This document shows, piece after piece, positions 12,769 through 27,300 of a DNA stretch of 64,000 bases; the first letter of the stretch is position 1, and each line of letters opens with the position of its first letter. The position numbers and the translations under genes are program-made. The stretch lies in the NCBI RefSeq assembly GCF_964204645.1, contig NC_134026.1, forward strand, positions 8,567,450-8,631,449. Reading direction: 5' to 3'. The notes beneath the pieces were generated by a model. The model saw nothing but the letters and a program-made list of their open reading frames with translations. It made no database searches and was not told the origin of the DNA. This DNA comes from Tubulanus polymorphus (taxonomy: Eukaryota > Nemertea > Palaeonemertea > Tubulaniformes > Tubulanidae).

Positions 12769-14240
12769 AAAACATGAGTTTTGATTGAATATCAAATAGC
12801 TCTGCAGTCCCTTGCTTTATTAACTTAATTAATACACCATTTTAAAGGAAATGAAATGCAGACATTTGCCGGTGATTCTTGGATTTTTTTTAACGCAACA
12901 ATAAAGAGCAGTGACGATGTGAAACCGAGGACCGCATATTTCGACCGCGCGTAAAAAAATTGCAATGTTCATAGATTTTGAAGATTCTAAGTGGTTATAA
13001 AAGCTAGATGTCTCCTTTTTACTTTAACCAACTTTTGAGCAACACTGACCCCTGATAACACGTGATCTTCTACTAGTACGTGTATCTCTTTGATTGAAAG
13101 TTAGGTTATGTTTAACATTCAATAACTTTTAATGAAAAAAAAAACAAACTTTTCGACAAAAACGAATTTCATTGGTTTCATTCGGGAAAATCCCCAAACT
13201 ACTTATGAAATAAGATGAAATACTAGGATCAATTTATCAGTTTCCAGAACGGCAAAGGAATTCTAGTTCATGGCTCGCACACCAGAGCGCAGCACCATCC
13301 AGTCAGATATCAATCCCGATCGATTCGAAAGCAAACTTTTCCCGTGTTGAATGTCATAACGAACGGTTGCCTATAAAGACGTTTGGCGTGATTTAACTTT
13401 CTAACAAGATAACGCCTTGTCAAATGTTCCCTAAAGGTCAAACTGAATATCAACATCAACTTAATTAGATAACACACCACTGATTTGCGATCCTCGCGCT
13501 AGACGCCGGCCCCCACCCCCGGGGTTTCGACGCGCCTAATGATCGCTGGCGTTTATACAAACGTCGCAATAATTCTTTTACACGCATTATGAAATGATGC
13601 TGAAGGTTTTTTGCCGATGCGGGATATTATGGCCGTCTAATGAAGATGGATTTACTGCGGTAACGTCCGAGCACAGCGCGCGCGGGTTTATGAATCCGAA
13701 TCGATGTCGTCGAGGCATAAAACAAAATTTCGTCGTCGAAATGTCGAATTTACGGCGTCGATATAGTGTCAGATTTTGATTAACAACGGTGGTATCGATT
13801 TCTTTGTAGGTATCAATCAGCCTGGGTCCATCCTTCAGACATAGGATGCTTTATCATCACAAACATTCTTGCAATTCGATCGTCCAAATTTCACGTGTTT
13901 AGTACTACTTACCATCGGCGTCCACCAGAGGGGGTCGGGGTGCGGATGACCCCATTTTTTTAATCCAAGTTCGTTTCGCAGTGCCAAATTCAGTTTTTTC
14001 ACATCCCGGGAATTCCATAAATATTTTTCCATAAAAGGTCCTGTGAAAACGTCCCTTTCAAGCTTCGAATTTAAAAAAAATCAAGAACATTCAAGCAATT
14101 TCAAGAATTCAGAAATGCTTGTTTGCCTTCGGCGCGAAGTATGGCATATAGTCCTGCTTCTGACCCCCTTAGTTTAAGAAATCCCTGTGACGCCCCTGCT
14201 TTGACTTTTATCCAAAATCAAATGCCACTTCATTCATCGT
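12769..14240. other. Intergenic; CpG-rich block near 13490-13780
   Basis: No gene is supported. The 13490-13780 part is rich in CpG (GACGCCGGCCCCCACCCCCG, GCGCGCGGG) and stands out from AT-rich flanks. Function unknown. Confidence 0.3.
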
Positions 14241-14242
14241 CT

Positions 14243-14391
14243 GGGGCCAGTTGCACAGTCGCGACTTGAAACCAAAAGTGGTCTTAAGACTGGTCTTAAA
14301 TTGTTAGATTTGCTATATAAAACAAAGTTGGTCTTAAACTGGTTTTAAGTCTGAGCCATGACTATCCAACTAGCTCCTGGACCTTACATCT
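14243..14391. mobile_element. Hairpin MITE-like element, GGNCCAGTT ends
   Basis: It begins GGGGCCAGTTGCACAGTCG and ends with ACTATCCAACTAGCTCCTGG. Internally, GTGGTCTTAAGACTGG pairs with reversed copies of GGTCTTAAACTGG, giving a long imperfect hairpin. It is one of several elements in the window with similar ends and different cores. Confidence 0.5.
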
Positions 14392-17300
14392 GGACCTCAT
14401 GTATATATACAGGCAGCAGGTTGACACAACATGAAAACTAACTTAAAGGTCCATTGACACCTTGAAAAATTAAACATATATCGCTTAATATTATCGACAA
14501 TAAATAATATGATATAAACTTTATAAATAGTAGGGTCGATAAAGTTATTTTGAATAAATCGATAATGGGGTACCCGCAGTGCTACTGTGGCAATCGAGGA
14601 TTCCACGTTATGGCAGGCGAGGATTCGTCAGGTTCGCTAGTAGATAGTTGGTCCTCCGCGATCGATTCCTTGTACATTTCAATTATATCTAGATTAACTT
14701 TTCTCTTGAATGAATCAGTTATTCAAGAAAACTATACCGATATCCGAGTAATAATGAAAGTATTGTATATTTGGTAGATCCTGTGATAGATTGTGGAGTC
14801 TAAAAATCCGGTTCAAAGTTCATTGAAAATGAACTAATTTTGACAACGGACGACCTACTGCTCGACACGCCATCTGGCGGGATAACTGGTTTTGCGAATA
14901 CCCCATTGAATTGAATTGATCGGCAACCAGTCTAGACCCGATTTACTGATGGCATGGTATCAAAAAAGTTATTTGGAGTAGAACTGATCAACCAGTCTTA
15001 TCCCCTATTCAAGAAGACATGAAAACTAATTAAACACAAAAAAGAGGCATTAAATTTATTCAAGTGAAGGATAAATGCCAATATTCACTATTTCAATTGT
15101 TATTCTGAAACGCCGATATTGATGACGTAGTGCACACGCTATCCCTAGATACGTTGTAGTTCTCAACGTGTAAAAGCATTATTGAAACGGCGTTTACGAC
15201 TTCATAAAATGTGCCAATTAACGCGTTCAGTTGGCTATTGATTCGCGTGGAACGAATGTATCTGTACGGAACGACCTGAACATGCAATCATCATTGCTAA
15301 ACGCCACGTCCTTACTGAGATCTTTAATCTAAAACTAGTCAAAAGATATTTCATTTACGAATCAATCTAAGAAGTGGGAAATATAAAATATCATTTAAAA
15401 GAATGCTGGACAACCGGGAGAAGTTAAATGATAAATCTGAGGGCAGATAAAGGCCCGGGAGCCTACTCTCACATTCATTCACATCCATACCTGACACATT
15501 TCAAAAGGTAATTAAATTGAATACATTGCAGGAATACATTACATTGGACCATACATAGGCCTAAATAAACTTCAAACTTATTGGAAAATGATTATTTGGA
15601 AATTGAATATTACACCTTGATCAAATTAAACTATTGTTAAAGTTATGTTTTTAAGACTCGTCTGGCGGTCTTGAATAGGCTCGCCCTTAGTTTTTTTCTT
15701 ATTTTACGTGATAAGTATCAAGCTGGACTGAGCGTTCTAAGACTTTTCGATTAAAATGTTTTTTACACACAATAAACAGCAGCACGACGAGTTCATTAAC
15801 GTCGATTGTTATTAAGGCGTGTCCGTCATTACTGGTATCTTCATATTTCCATTATCCGTTCCAAATTGATGGAACTAAAAAGAGAAGGCCTACGTAAAAA
15901 TGATATGCATATACGTCATATATGCACTTGTGAATTGTTAGAATTTACACCGTAATTGCCACGGAGAACATCCATTTAGAAGGGCATTATTTCAAAAGCG
16001 AATCGACGTCCTCGTCGAGTTTTTTTCGACGGTGTATATTGCTTTTTCGCACGCGTCTCCAATATCGATCGAAGGTTGCCTGATCAAACGAATGCGAAGA
16101 AATTGTTTCTACCGATCACCCCCTTATTCGCGATTTCGCACTCCTTTTTGAAGAACGTCTATTTTAGAGATAATGACCATCGTTGTGGCGGTGCCAATCA
16201 ATGGGCTGCACGCATCTACGGAGGACAAAGGAGACGAAGCAGTCATTTTATTAGCCGACAATCAATTCGTGGTAAAAGCCTGACCTTCGGAAAAATAGGC
16301 GAACATCACGTTTCAGTGGATTGATATACAATTTTAGTAAAGATAATAAAGTGGGAAGTGTCTTATTACAGACATTTAAAGCAAGTTTATACCGCAACAT
16401 CTACTGTATTCTAATGAAACGGTCAATCGAAAATTCATTACAGGCCTACAGTATTTTGGCTCTGTAAAACAGAATCCACATTCAAATGAAATGAAAGACC
16501 TTTCGAGAAATTACGATGTTTATCATTCAATTATTTCTAAAAAGAAGATTGTAAATTTGAAGAGTAGAGTGGTACGCTCTCGTTGTCTCTGTTCTCTTTT
16601 TATATACGCTGTGAAGCCAATGAGCATACTTTACATAGACTTCAGGCTGAATGAATTATCATTATCATTACTATCATTATTATCATTAAGTATAATTGGC
16701 GTGCTGGGTTCACGCTTGGAACTTTTGGAAAAGAAAGACATTTCCTGGACCTTATTGCTCTACGGGTTCGAGTTGAATTCCTTGAGTTAACTGAAGGATT
16801 AAGATGTAGTTACATTTACATTTTCGACTATAGACCATTGTCTCTGGTGCAGAAATGTTCTGTACTTTTTTCTAGAATCTTCTAAAGATTTTTCCATTTT
16901 CTCAAATATTCGGTATGCGTTTGTTCAGGTTGCGCGCGGCGTGTAGAAGTATGCTCAGAGACACAAAAAATTGCAACCATTAGATACATGTTCCACTAAT
17001 GAGGACCAGAAGGCAATATGTCGAAATTGGAAAAATCGTGGATGTTCTAACCATATTTATTTGAATATAGAAGAACCACATCTGGCAACGCGCGCGCATC
17101 GGCTAGATTTCTACAGAACAACGCACAGCAGCACATCGCCAAATCTCTCAGTCAGTCGAACTCTGATATTTGCGTCAGTAAAAATCAAATCTATTTCGCT
17201 CGCGGCTGACTGAATTCTATCAGCGAAAACAGGACAGTGCTCGCGCATGTAATACTCGGTGTGATTGTCGATTGCTACAAACCAGTAATTCATTCACTAT

Positions 17301-19362
17301 AGCGTCCATTTTTAGTCCATCGATAGCGAAATGAACTGCGTTATCAATTGCACCCAACGCCGAGTTTCGCAACGAATATATCCGCGACGACCGGACAAAA
17401 TCGTATCTTAAACACGATCAAATTATTTCCAGCGCCGATCGAGTCGGACGTAATTTCCCTTAAGAAGCTCGGCGCAAAAAAATGTCAATCTAGCGACCGC
17501 CGCGCCGTCGAACGAACCGACGGACGGACAAAAACGGACGCGGGAAACTAGCCGGGCTTCGCGTCGAGGACGCCTGGCGATCATTCTGCTAGAATTACGA
17601 TATAATAAGTCGACGTATTCAAAAGCAGCCGTACACGGCGAACTGCCGAAGCAAGATAAAATTCGTAGCAATATTAGATTTGCGATAAATCTGGTTATCG
17701 CAGGGAAAATGTTTCATAAATGCCATTTTGTCCGACTAATCAGTTATCAGTTTTTCTTGCGCCGCGTGGATTATAGAAATAGAACACTGCCGTAATGGAT
17801 TTCTATGTATCAGTCATTGCGATCATCGTTTTCGCACACGGAGCACGAGAAATCTGTAAAGGCAACCGAAAACGCAGATTATAACGCCAACATCGAATCC
17901 TCTACTAAAAAGGTTACGGGCATTTCTATACCGATTTTTACGATCAGAAATTGGCGTATTTGCAAGCGAAGAAATGTCATATTCTATTGTGATCGCACTT
18001 TATGCCCGGCGTGATAAAGGTTCTAAACATTACACCAACATGACCTCCAACGATGTTGAGTCGAAGTCAACAATCGTTTGGAGACCGCAGAAAATGTTGT
18101 TCAATGATCAGAATAGAAATAAATCAAAATTGGTTGTAAATTTTTCGTCTGCTATGTCTGATAAATCAATCAGTGTTCGTTGAAACAGGTTCCATTTTAT
18201 TGCCCACGAGGGACATGTTTTCGATTATTTTCAGGGTAGACATTATAATGAAACTATAGGCCATAACCGTGAACTTGATTCATGGAATTCACATAAGCTT
18301 AAATCTTCCTCAAAGGCATTGAACTTATGTACACATCGCTAGTAAGCGCTCTTAAATATTTTCTGACTTCGGGAGATAAAGAGCCTGGTTTCAAATGGGG
18401 GTTGAACTTACTATCCCCGGTTCATCGGATCCTCGGAGATAAGACGAGCTAAATTCGTGTCAGGTCATGTTTTGGTGATAGATCGATGCGCGATCATGAC
18501 CATCAGGCATGGCGCATGCGGGTTCAGTGGAAGATGTATATATAATTAGTTTATCGTCATCTTTCATAAATAAATAAAAGCCAGCCTATATAGGCTTACA
18601 AGACAAAACAGAGTTATGTTGGTTAAATGCATTATGTAATCCAGTATTAAACCCAAACTTCAATTCTTATGGAGTATAATTATTTTTCCAAATCAGACGT
18701 TTACTCCAAGAATATAAACTGACTCGTTCACTAGACACATCGCGATTCCTCCGGTACTGGTTCAACTCGGAAAACTGCTTATACGCGTCACTAAATATAT
18801 TTGCAAAGATTCCGAAAGACTTTCAATTCTCTAATCAACAACTCGCAGTGATGGCATTGACGCTATACCGAGCAGCTTATACTGTAACCCTTTTAAATAT
18901 TTTAAAACATCGCTGAGCTTCTTATGTCAAAATCATGCATATTTCACATGTACATGCGGTCTCAAAAATTGTCCTGTAAGCAGAGTCTGTAAAGACTCTT
19001 ACTCTGTAAAAAGCCAATCACTTTTTCATAATTCTATAATGAATACATAAATGAAAATATTACAGAATCATGAAATGGTAAATTTGAGAGATTGGGAAAA
19101 TATCCCTAGGTTGTCGTGAACAAATCATCTTTACTAAAATCCATCAATCCCTTAATGGAAATTCAAGAATTTATCCAGTATTGGATCGGCTTGGAATTCA
19201 AAGCCAATTACATAATGCTGTGAGAATATTTCGGTTTTAGTTTGACTTTCGCCGTCTGAAATTATTAGGCTAGAAAATTTATTCCATTTTTTCTCCTTTC
19301 TCCTGCGCTTTCAAGCTGGCCCGACCGGCCGCCTTTATGGACTACCCTATCAACTACGTTTT
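14392..19362. other. Gene-poor stretch, including a TTATCA microsatellite near 16656-16689
   Basis: No exon is supported. A short run of ATTATCATTATCATTACTATCATTATTATCATT lies at 16656-16689. CpG-rich sequence at about 17340-17680 lacks a coding frame that I recognise. The remainder is unremarkable AT-rich DNA. Confidence 0.35.
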
Positions 19363-19478
19363 TAGAAATCATGATCGCGCTAACCATAACAGACCCGGCA
19401 GCTATAGAAATGAACTGATTACAAATTTTATTGCGGTTTACAAGATGATCCCACCGATTTGGAGAAACAATGTATCGT
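19363..19478 (-). repeat. Dispersed repeat, inverted partner of 11345-11458
   Basis: Reverse-complement match to 11345-11458. It lies inside a minus-strand open frame of 137 codons (19265-19678) whose peptide here includes NRNKICNQFISIAA. The plus-strand partner encodes the same residues in the corresponding frame but carries stops on both sides. Confidence 0.65.
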
Positions 19479-21338
19479 TTTTTCAACCTAATCGCCTTGC
19501 AACCATTAAATTTTTGGACTGCGGAAGAACCCGTGGTTTTATTCTTCAGCAGCCGACCCGTGAATCTTTCAAAATTTAATTTTGTCGAGACAAAATTGAC
19601 AGCCGTGACACACGAGTACTCACCTCTAGAGCGTCGCTGAGAAGTATGTACAAGCTCCTGGAGATGGCAGCAGCTCACAGTGATCGGAATACCAATGGAA
19701 CTTAATTTGAACTGGGAAAGTTAGATTTTAACAGTTTAAGGCTCGGCGATGTAAGGCGGCAAGATAACAGATTTTTGTGGGAGGGGACCCGGGAACTTTG
19801 AAATTTCTAAGCCGCTCAGATAAATCTCTGTCCACAATTCTCGTATCGTTTTTTGTTTCAGGAAAAAAACTGTTCTTTCGTCACAGATAGATACATGCCC
19901 TGCAGAGCTGCTGCCAACACTGCCTTAACTAAGTAGGTCTACCATACGCAATATCAGTTGGCATCCCTTTAATTAATCAAAGGAAAGACGAAGACGGATT
20001 TCTTTTTAAAAAAAATCTCTGAAGGCATAGGTTCTCGTTTAGTGTGCTCCAGCAGGCGCGGATTCAGACGGTATAACCGCAGGCACGCGCTACCGTCGCA
20101 AAATGTTCGTGCCCTTTTTCATTGCTTTCATCCCCGACGTAAAAAGCGCATGTAACAAATTCTTCAATTTTTGGCATCTAGTTACACTGATAAGTTCGAA
20201 GGGGCCTGCTTATAAGGCCTAGTAGGTAAGTTACCAAAACCGTTTTGGCATAGCAAATTTGGGCACAAAATTTTTTTTCAGCCGGAAAGTTCGGTTTGAA
20301 GGAACCGTCAAAAGTTGAAACCACAAAATTTCCCAAATTTTCCTGCCATTGATGTTCTCGTGAAATTGTTTAAAGGTTGCATCGTGTTTGAGCTCTTCTA
20401 TTTCAGTACGGTTTGGTACTCGTGTTTGTCCGTTTCGGTGCATGAAAAAGTCATTCATTTGATGGCATATTTGGCATGTTTGTTAGAGAGCAGAGTTTGA
20501 AAGAGAGTAGAAAAAATTTGAAAGACAGTTTTAGAAAATTTGATCGAGATAGAATTGAAGGATAATTGGTCAAACAATTTCTTTGCCCTTAAATCTGCTC
20601 CGACTGTCGATGATTCGAATCCCGAATCTGGAAGCTGATTTTATTGATTTTTTTGTGGTTGAAAAAGAAAGCCGTACAAATCGACAAGCCATGTGAGTCG
20701 ATCGTACTTAAAGGGAATGAGGGTCAGCTAAAATAGGCGCGCAGCCAGGGGCCGAAAATTGACCATTTTCCAAAAACGACCTTCTTCAGTTCAAAAAACA
20801 GTGATATGGCATTCAAATGATAGTGACTTGCATGTATTTCATATTTTCGCGGGTACAAATCTTAGATAAAATCCTCATCGCGTGTGGCCTACGCCCCTGT
20901 CGAGACCCGTGGCTCGCCCTACTCCTAATTTTGCCGTCCGAATTATTGATTCACTGCATTTAGAAAAAAATCAGAGCTGACGTGGCAATATATTAATTTA
21001 CGTTGCGATGGTTCTAGAATCAAGCGACGACGGCTGTGTATATCTTCTTTTACGGTGGCATAATTGTTTTCGAAGGATCGACCCGCCAAATTGCCCGAGG
21101 CTCAACGCCACGTAAGGTGCTGCCACCTCCTGGCTATTGCGCGCAACTCTGAATGATACGTCGACTTCCGGGTTCTGGTAAAAACTTGTCAAATTTCCAC
21201 CTAATTTAATTCATTTCTACCGTTCCGCTTGCTAGAAATTCGAAACCAACGCGACCAAAACTATTCAGGAATAGATCTGTTTATCGTTTTCGTGTATCCG
21301 TACGTAAAAGGTGGTTTTTATTAGTACCGACATTAACT
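19479..21338. other. Spacer upstream of the RNF185-like gene
   Basis: No coding exon recognised. The last several hundred bases presumably hold the promoter and 5' UTR of the gene that starts at 21339, but no TATA box or other decisive site is clear. Confidence 0.4.
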
Positions 21339-24300
21339 ATGGATGGTGGTGCGGGGACTTCGTCGTCGTCGTCAGGAGGAGGGACGGAACGATCCTCCGA
21401 AGAGAGAACAAGCAACGCGAATAACGGCGCTGCCGACCAGCAGCAGGATGACATCAATATGGACAGTAATTTCGAGTGTAATATATGTTTAGATACGGCT
21501 AGAGACGCTGTTATTAGTATGTGCGGCCATCTTTTCTGGTGAGCATGAATGAATATGATCTAGGAACGAAGGACTGTTTCCGTAACCCAGTCCCACCCAA
21601 GCCCTGGGTCCAGTTTCACAAGAAGGTTTATCTCTTAAATCGATTCAATTTCTTCATTGATTCAATTTATCTTAAATCGATTTAGGCCTTATTAATCCTT
21701 TTTGTGAAGCTGGGCCCTGTTCTTGTTTGGGGCGGGAGTTGGCTGATATGACACTAGGGTTTACCTTTCTGGTATATGGTGTTAATGTCGCTTAACTAAG
21801 GATGGGTTATGGTCAGGTTAGGTAAGCCTACATAAAAAGGATTCGATCTTTACTATTTTTGATTGTTATATGATATTATTACCGTCATTATTATCATAAT
21901 TATTACATTATTGTTATTTATATCATTATTTGGTCCTCAATATTATTGATCTAAAATTAATTTGTTTACAAAACAGTCCTTTGGTCGTCTGATATTTTTT
22001 GTATTGCTATTAATGTCAATTTTGACCTTATGAGTATAGTTTTCTGTAAAACTTTCTACAACATATTGGCCTATTAAATTTATCAATATATTGTCCTGTT
22101 TTGCCATTATCCGATAGTAAGAAAATGTTCAGGTTAGTAGGTCGCTAAACCAAAGACGGGATAGTGGACAATATATAGAGGGAATCCTAAAAACGAAAAA
22201 CAAAGTCCGAAAATGATTCTCTCTATATTATTGTCACAACACGAGTAGGCCTATAGTGTATGGTTGGACAGTGGACTTACCCCTGGTTGGGCTCTCTTTA
22301 GCTATCTTACGGGTGCGTTAGTTGATTTAGGGGTACCCTGGGGCCATTTGCTCAACAGTTGGTAAGAGTGAACTGGTGTGCCAATACCACTTGGTAGTTG
22401 GTAAGGCCATACTTGATTCTCATCTGCCTCAAATTTTTTTTAGATATTTTGAAATAGAATATAAAACTACTGCCTCAGATAAAATATCACACTAACAACA
22501 ATTCATGTACACAAAAGTCATCTATCTGCCGCCAAACATGTAACCACATGAAACATGATAGTCTAAACAATCGCTACTGACATAGGCCTACAGATACGTA
22601 GTACTCAATCAAGTTCACAAAGTTTATTGATTATTGAAAGATAGTTCCAACACACGTAGACCCATTTTCATTCGGGAGTTGCTAGTCTTTGTATATCGTA
22701 AGAGCTTTTAGAATATTTTACCGGGGGTATTTAAAAAGGTATAACCAACCTCTTTCCTCTGATTTTTTTTCACCACTTCTGATGAGAATCAAGTGATTTG
22801 TTTTATGTGGCCTAATGATGAAATCTCAATCATCACCATGTCAACTAACCGTCAATGAACTTAAACCAACTTTTGAGCGACTGGCGTTAGGGCGATACAC
22901 CATTTACCTACCTTAGGAGAGCCTTATTTTGGTTTCTCTTATGGTATCATTTGGACATTTGGGTAGTCTAAGGGTATTGAGTAAGGCGTCTTTGGCCTAT
23001 TTGGGTTCTGCCAGGGAGGTGAGTTGAAAGTAATGAGGCGGTTCAGCTGGGTTCTATGTTAGTACGATAATGGGGTTTAGCGGGGTTCTATGGTAGTACG
23101 ATAATGAATACCGATTAGGTTTGGTAAAGTAGACATGAAAAATACAAACAGTACCCACCTGTTGAAAATCAAATTTACTAACTTTATCATATTTCAGCTG
23201 GCCGTGTTTACATCAATGGTTAGAAACTCGGCCGCAACGACAAGTTTGTCCTGTGTGCAAGGCTGGAATTAGTAAAGACAAAGTAATACCATTATACGGA
23301 AGAGGAAATGCTTCCCAAGAAGACCCGAGGTATCGAAGATAATTTGCGAAACCTAGAAATATTCATATTTTAGCGTGCACACTTGAAGCATATTATAATG
23401 CGCATGAATCTACTTTTAGAGAAAAACTTCCACCACGACCAGCAGGACAGAGATCAGAGCCAGAAAATAATGGTGTAAGTAAATATATCAATATTTGCCA
23501 CACATTTGATAGGCCTACATATTGACACTTGATTTTTGCACATTCTAGAAAGTAAAACCTCAAAAATTTAATCCCATAAAAACAATCGTAGAAAAGTAGA
23601 TGAAGTCACTCAAAATTAAGCAATGAATCACGGCCAACTGTTCTCACGCTGGTACCAAATGTGCCTGTGTCTATTTGGCTTGACAAAAAATATCGGACCA
23701 GACCATTACCAGATGAATTTTAGCACGGGTGATATTGTATGTGAATACTTAAGTTTGCTCAACTCGCTTTGCCAGTATTGTTTAGTATCAAGTGAGTGGT
23801 TTGACTCTGGTCTGATCTGGGCCAAATGCTTTCCATGTGGTCATGGCTTTGGGCTTTAAGGTTAAGGTTAAGATTGCCTCACTCATCAGGCTTGTGTTGT
23901 TGTCAGCCTGCTTGAGGCAGCTGATTGAACACCATTGAAAGCGATGATCTTCTATTGGCCTGTTAAATTTGAATATAATACCTTGTCCGGTGCACGCTTT
24001 ATTTGAGAATCAGCAACCAGCTATTGGCTTCCCATAAATCCAGCTATCCCGGTCGCATCACTAATTGCCGGTCATATATTAATAATAATGATAACAATAT
24101 GCGTCTTATATAGCACTAAATCCAGCGAAGCTGCTCAAAGCGCTTTACATTTTCGTTATTATTGCCCCAGCCATTTAATACTCTAACATGTATCAGTCAT
24201 CTCTCTCCCGGGGAGGAGTAACATCCGAGCGGCTAACAAGCACTCGGGATTGATCTATCAGGCCACGTACCCATTTACACCTGGGTGGAGAGTGGCAATG

Positions 24301-27300
24301 AGGATGAGTGTCTCGCCCAGGGACACTACAGTTATGAATGGAGTTCAAACCCGCACGATCTGGCCTCCCGGTGTCAGACGCTCTAACCACTCGCCCACAC
24401 GACCCGGCTTCCCAGAGCTGAACCTCTAACCACTGGCCACATAGCTCCAAATATTTGTACAAAGAAGTTTATTTTCAATAAATCTTTGAACTGGATACTC
24501 ACGCTCCAAATGTCCAAGCCTCCATAGACATTTTTGAATCCCTCGACTAACGGGTAACATATAATCATTTTCCGCATTGTTTTTCAGGGATTTCCCGGTT
24601 TCGGATTCGGAAACGGAGGGTTTCAAGTCTCTTTCGGTATCGGTGCTTTCCCGTTCGGGTTGTTCACGTCGTTGCACAATTTCAACGACGGCCGACCTGC
24701 AGCTCGTGAGTATAATTCGATTATTGAAAACAATTAATTATCGAAATTATCTAGAAATTAAGTGAGTTTGAACCTGACGCGACTTCAGTCTTGAGTTTTG
24801 TCTACACATGAGTTTCAATCTGCGAGGTAATTAAAGGTGTTCCGGCTTTTCCAGTTCAATCGTAAGGTCAAACCAGTCAAGAGCTTAGAAGTAAACTCTC
24901 CAAAATGTTTATTGCAATGCGAACTGTCTCGATATTAGATTTGAACTTATGAGGATACCATACATTTAATACATTGTCTTCGTGTCACCAGCTATCCAGC
25001 AGATAGCGTGTCTTAAAGTAAGACAAGTTCATTTTCAATATTAAACCATTCACAGCAAAAAAGTTAATCTTATCTCCAAATCTCCCGGGTTCATAGATAA
25101 CACGATTTTTATACATCATTTGAGTTTAGGATCGATTATGTAGAACATATTTGGCAGTCACATTGTCGATCCTCGTTTCTACTTGATAAGATAAGATATT
25201 CTCTATTGTTCCTTTTCGTAATACAAGATACCTTATCCGATATACATTCCAGCACGAAATTCTAATATGCGAGCTCAGAAGAAGACTAATTTAATCTAAT
25301 CTATGTCTATATTTGTGGAATAAAAGATTCTAAAAGATCTGGACCCAGTTCCACAGTTGTGAGTTAGAGTTAACTCTTGAGTTAAAGTTAGTTCATTTTC
25401 ATTGAGTTAACTCATAGTCAAATCTTAACTCAGAACTGTGGAACTCGACCCTGTACTTTGTTTTCTGATTTCAAAGTTAAACCCCTACTTCGTTCCCGAC
25501 AGGTGTGGTGGGTGGCTTACAAAATTCAGATCAAAATTTAGATAAATATGAAAATACCGGTACCCTATTTCAAGATCAGAAAAAAGATTCTAAATACATG
25601 TAGGATGAAATAATCTAGCGACGGTATATAGAGCACAGCTCGAAATGAAAAGGTCTTCCGTCAAATCCTCGTTCACTAATAGGCGGCGCCGGTATCTCAT
25701 TTTAAAACGTTTACGGTAGATGACACTTAGTAAACGTTTACCCTAGATTATCGGCTCTGTGTAGACAAGACTCTCACTCGGTCATATCTATCCTTGAGAT
25801 TCTTACGCTATCAGATCCTTGTGTATTATCTTCTATTACGCTTGCTACCTAACTTAAAACAGAGGGCGAAAATCCGGGCAGCGGTTTTTGGCCAAACAAT
25901 TTCTTGGACGATGCTGATGACGGTTCAGGTAGAACGCTTGATTGTTGACACAGATTTTTGACTGTTGTACGATTCGGAACGGGAAAATCCTACAATTGAA
26001 ATGCGTTTCAGAACGAAAGGTTGACTATAATGTTAACTACAGTAAACCTTGCCTAACTCTGACGAACTGCGTCCGGCAGCAAAGTCTGAGATAGGAAAAT
26101 AGTCGGCGATGATTTTGTTTTTGTCTGAGTTGGCCACGTTCGAGTAAGGCGAGGTTAACTGTTTAATACTCGGTCGAGACTGGCAAAATATCTATGTTAT
26201 ACTTTGTACAGTACACTGTTGCATACACCTCTTAATATCGGCTTTAATCGGACTTCAGATACATTAAATTCAGATACATTTGTAATTCGATACCGCGCAA
26301 GGTTTCCTATCATCTAGCTAAAAAAAGGCATACCTCACAAAAAATCGAACAATTCTGTGAACTTCAACATAGTGTTACAGTAAATGGAAAACTACCCCTA
26401 ACTTTCGATTTGTAGAGGAGCCGTGTTAAGTCGGTGTTGTAGAATAAGTTAAACGAAACGGATAGTACTTTGTAGGTGTGACTTGTTTGTTAGAAGTACG
26501 AGCTTTCACTACTGATGTATAGAAGCTACATCCCTACTATACATTAGTAGTGAAAGCTCGTTCTTAAAATAAACACTTTAACCTGCAAAGTCCTATTGGA
26601 TTCATTTTACCTAATCTTTTTTTCGATGTCCATTATTTGCTCCACCGTAATCCTGAGACATACATTTAACCGAGTCATACCCTAGATTAGTGATATACAG
26701 TAGACTCCACCCAAGTTGGATCTGATCCATTCGGATAACCGTTCAACTTTTTATAAAACATTTTTGCGACACTATATCATTATATGAAATACGTAACAAC
26801 CTACTCGGATATCTCAACTCAAGTCGGTCAATTTTTACGGTCCCAAAAGATCTGACTTGTGCGTAGTGTACTGTATTTTGAATTCTTTTCCCTTCATATT
26901 TGATTGATATCTTATCACTGAAGAAAATATTTCAACTTATTGCTGATAAAATATTTCCAGAATTAGCATCGCAATCGATGCATATAATGCGTGCCTATGA
27001 TAATCCCAATAATGACTAGGCTACATTATATGTATGTATTGGAATGAATCTGTAGTTTACTGTATTGATGTTTTCGAATCGGTCATTTTCTAAAAATGGT
27101 TCAATTGTGGGATTTCTTCCGTAAGAAATCTCAATGTCCACTTCTTCGATCCATATGTTCTCACTTGGGTTTGTGTCAAATTCTTTTAAAAGAAATATCA
27201 GTTTTGTAAATGGGTAGCTATTTCATACATGATGTCCTACCTGTAACTGCAGTTGTGTTGGCGCGCCGTGGGGATCAAAAGTTGTTTTTTAATTGGAACC

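Noticed and set aside
19265-19678. 137-codon minus-strand open frame, possibly with a GTGAGT donor near 19622
   Set aside because: No family resemblance and no ATG start; its central part is a dispersed repeat also found at 11345-11458, where the frame is broken.
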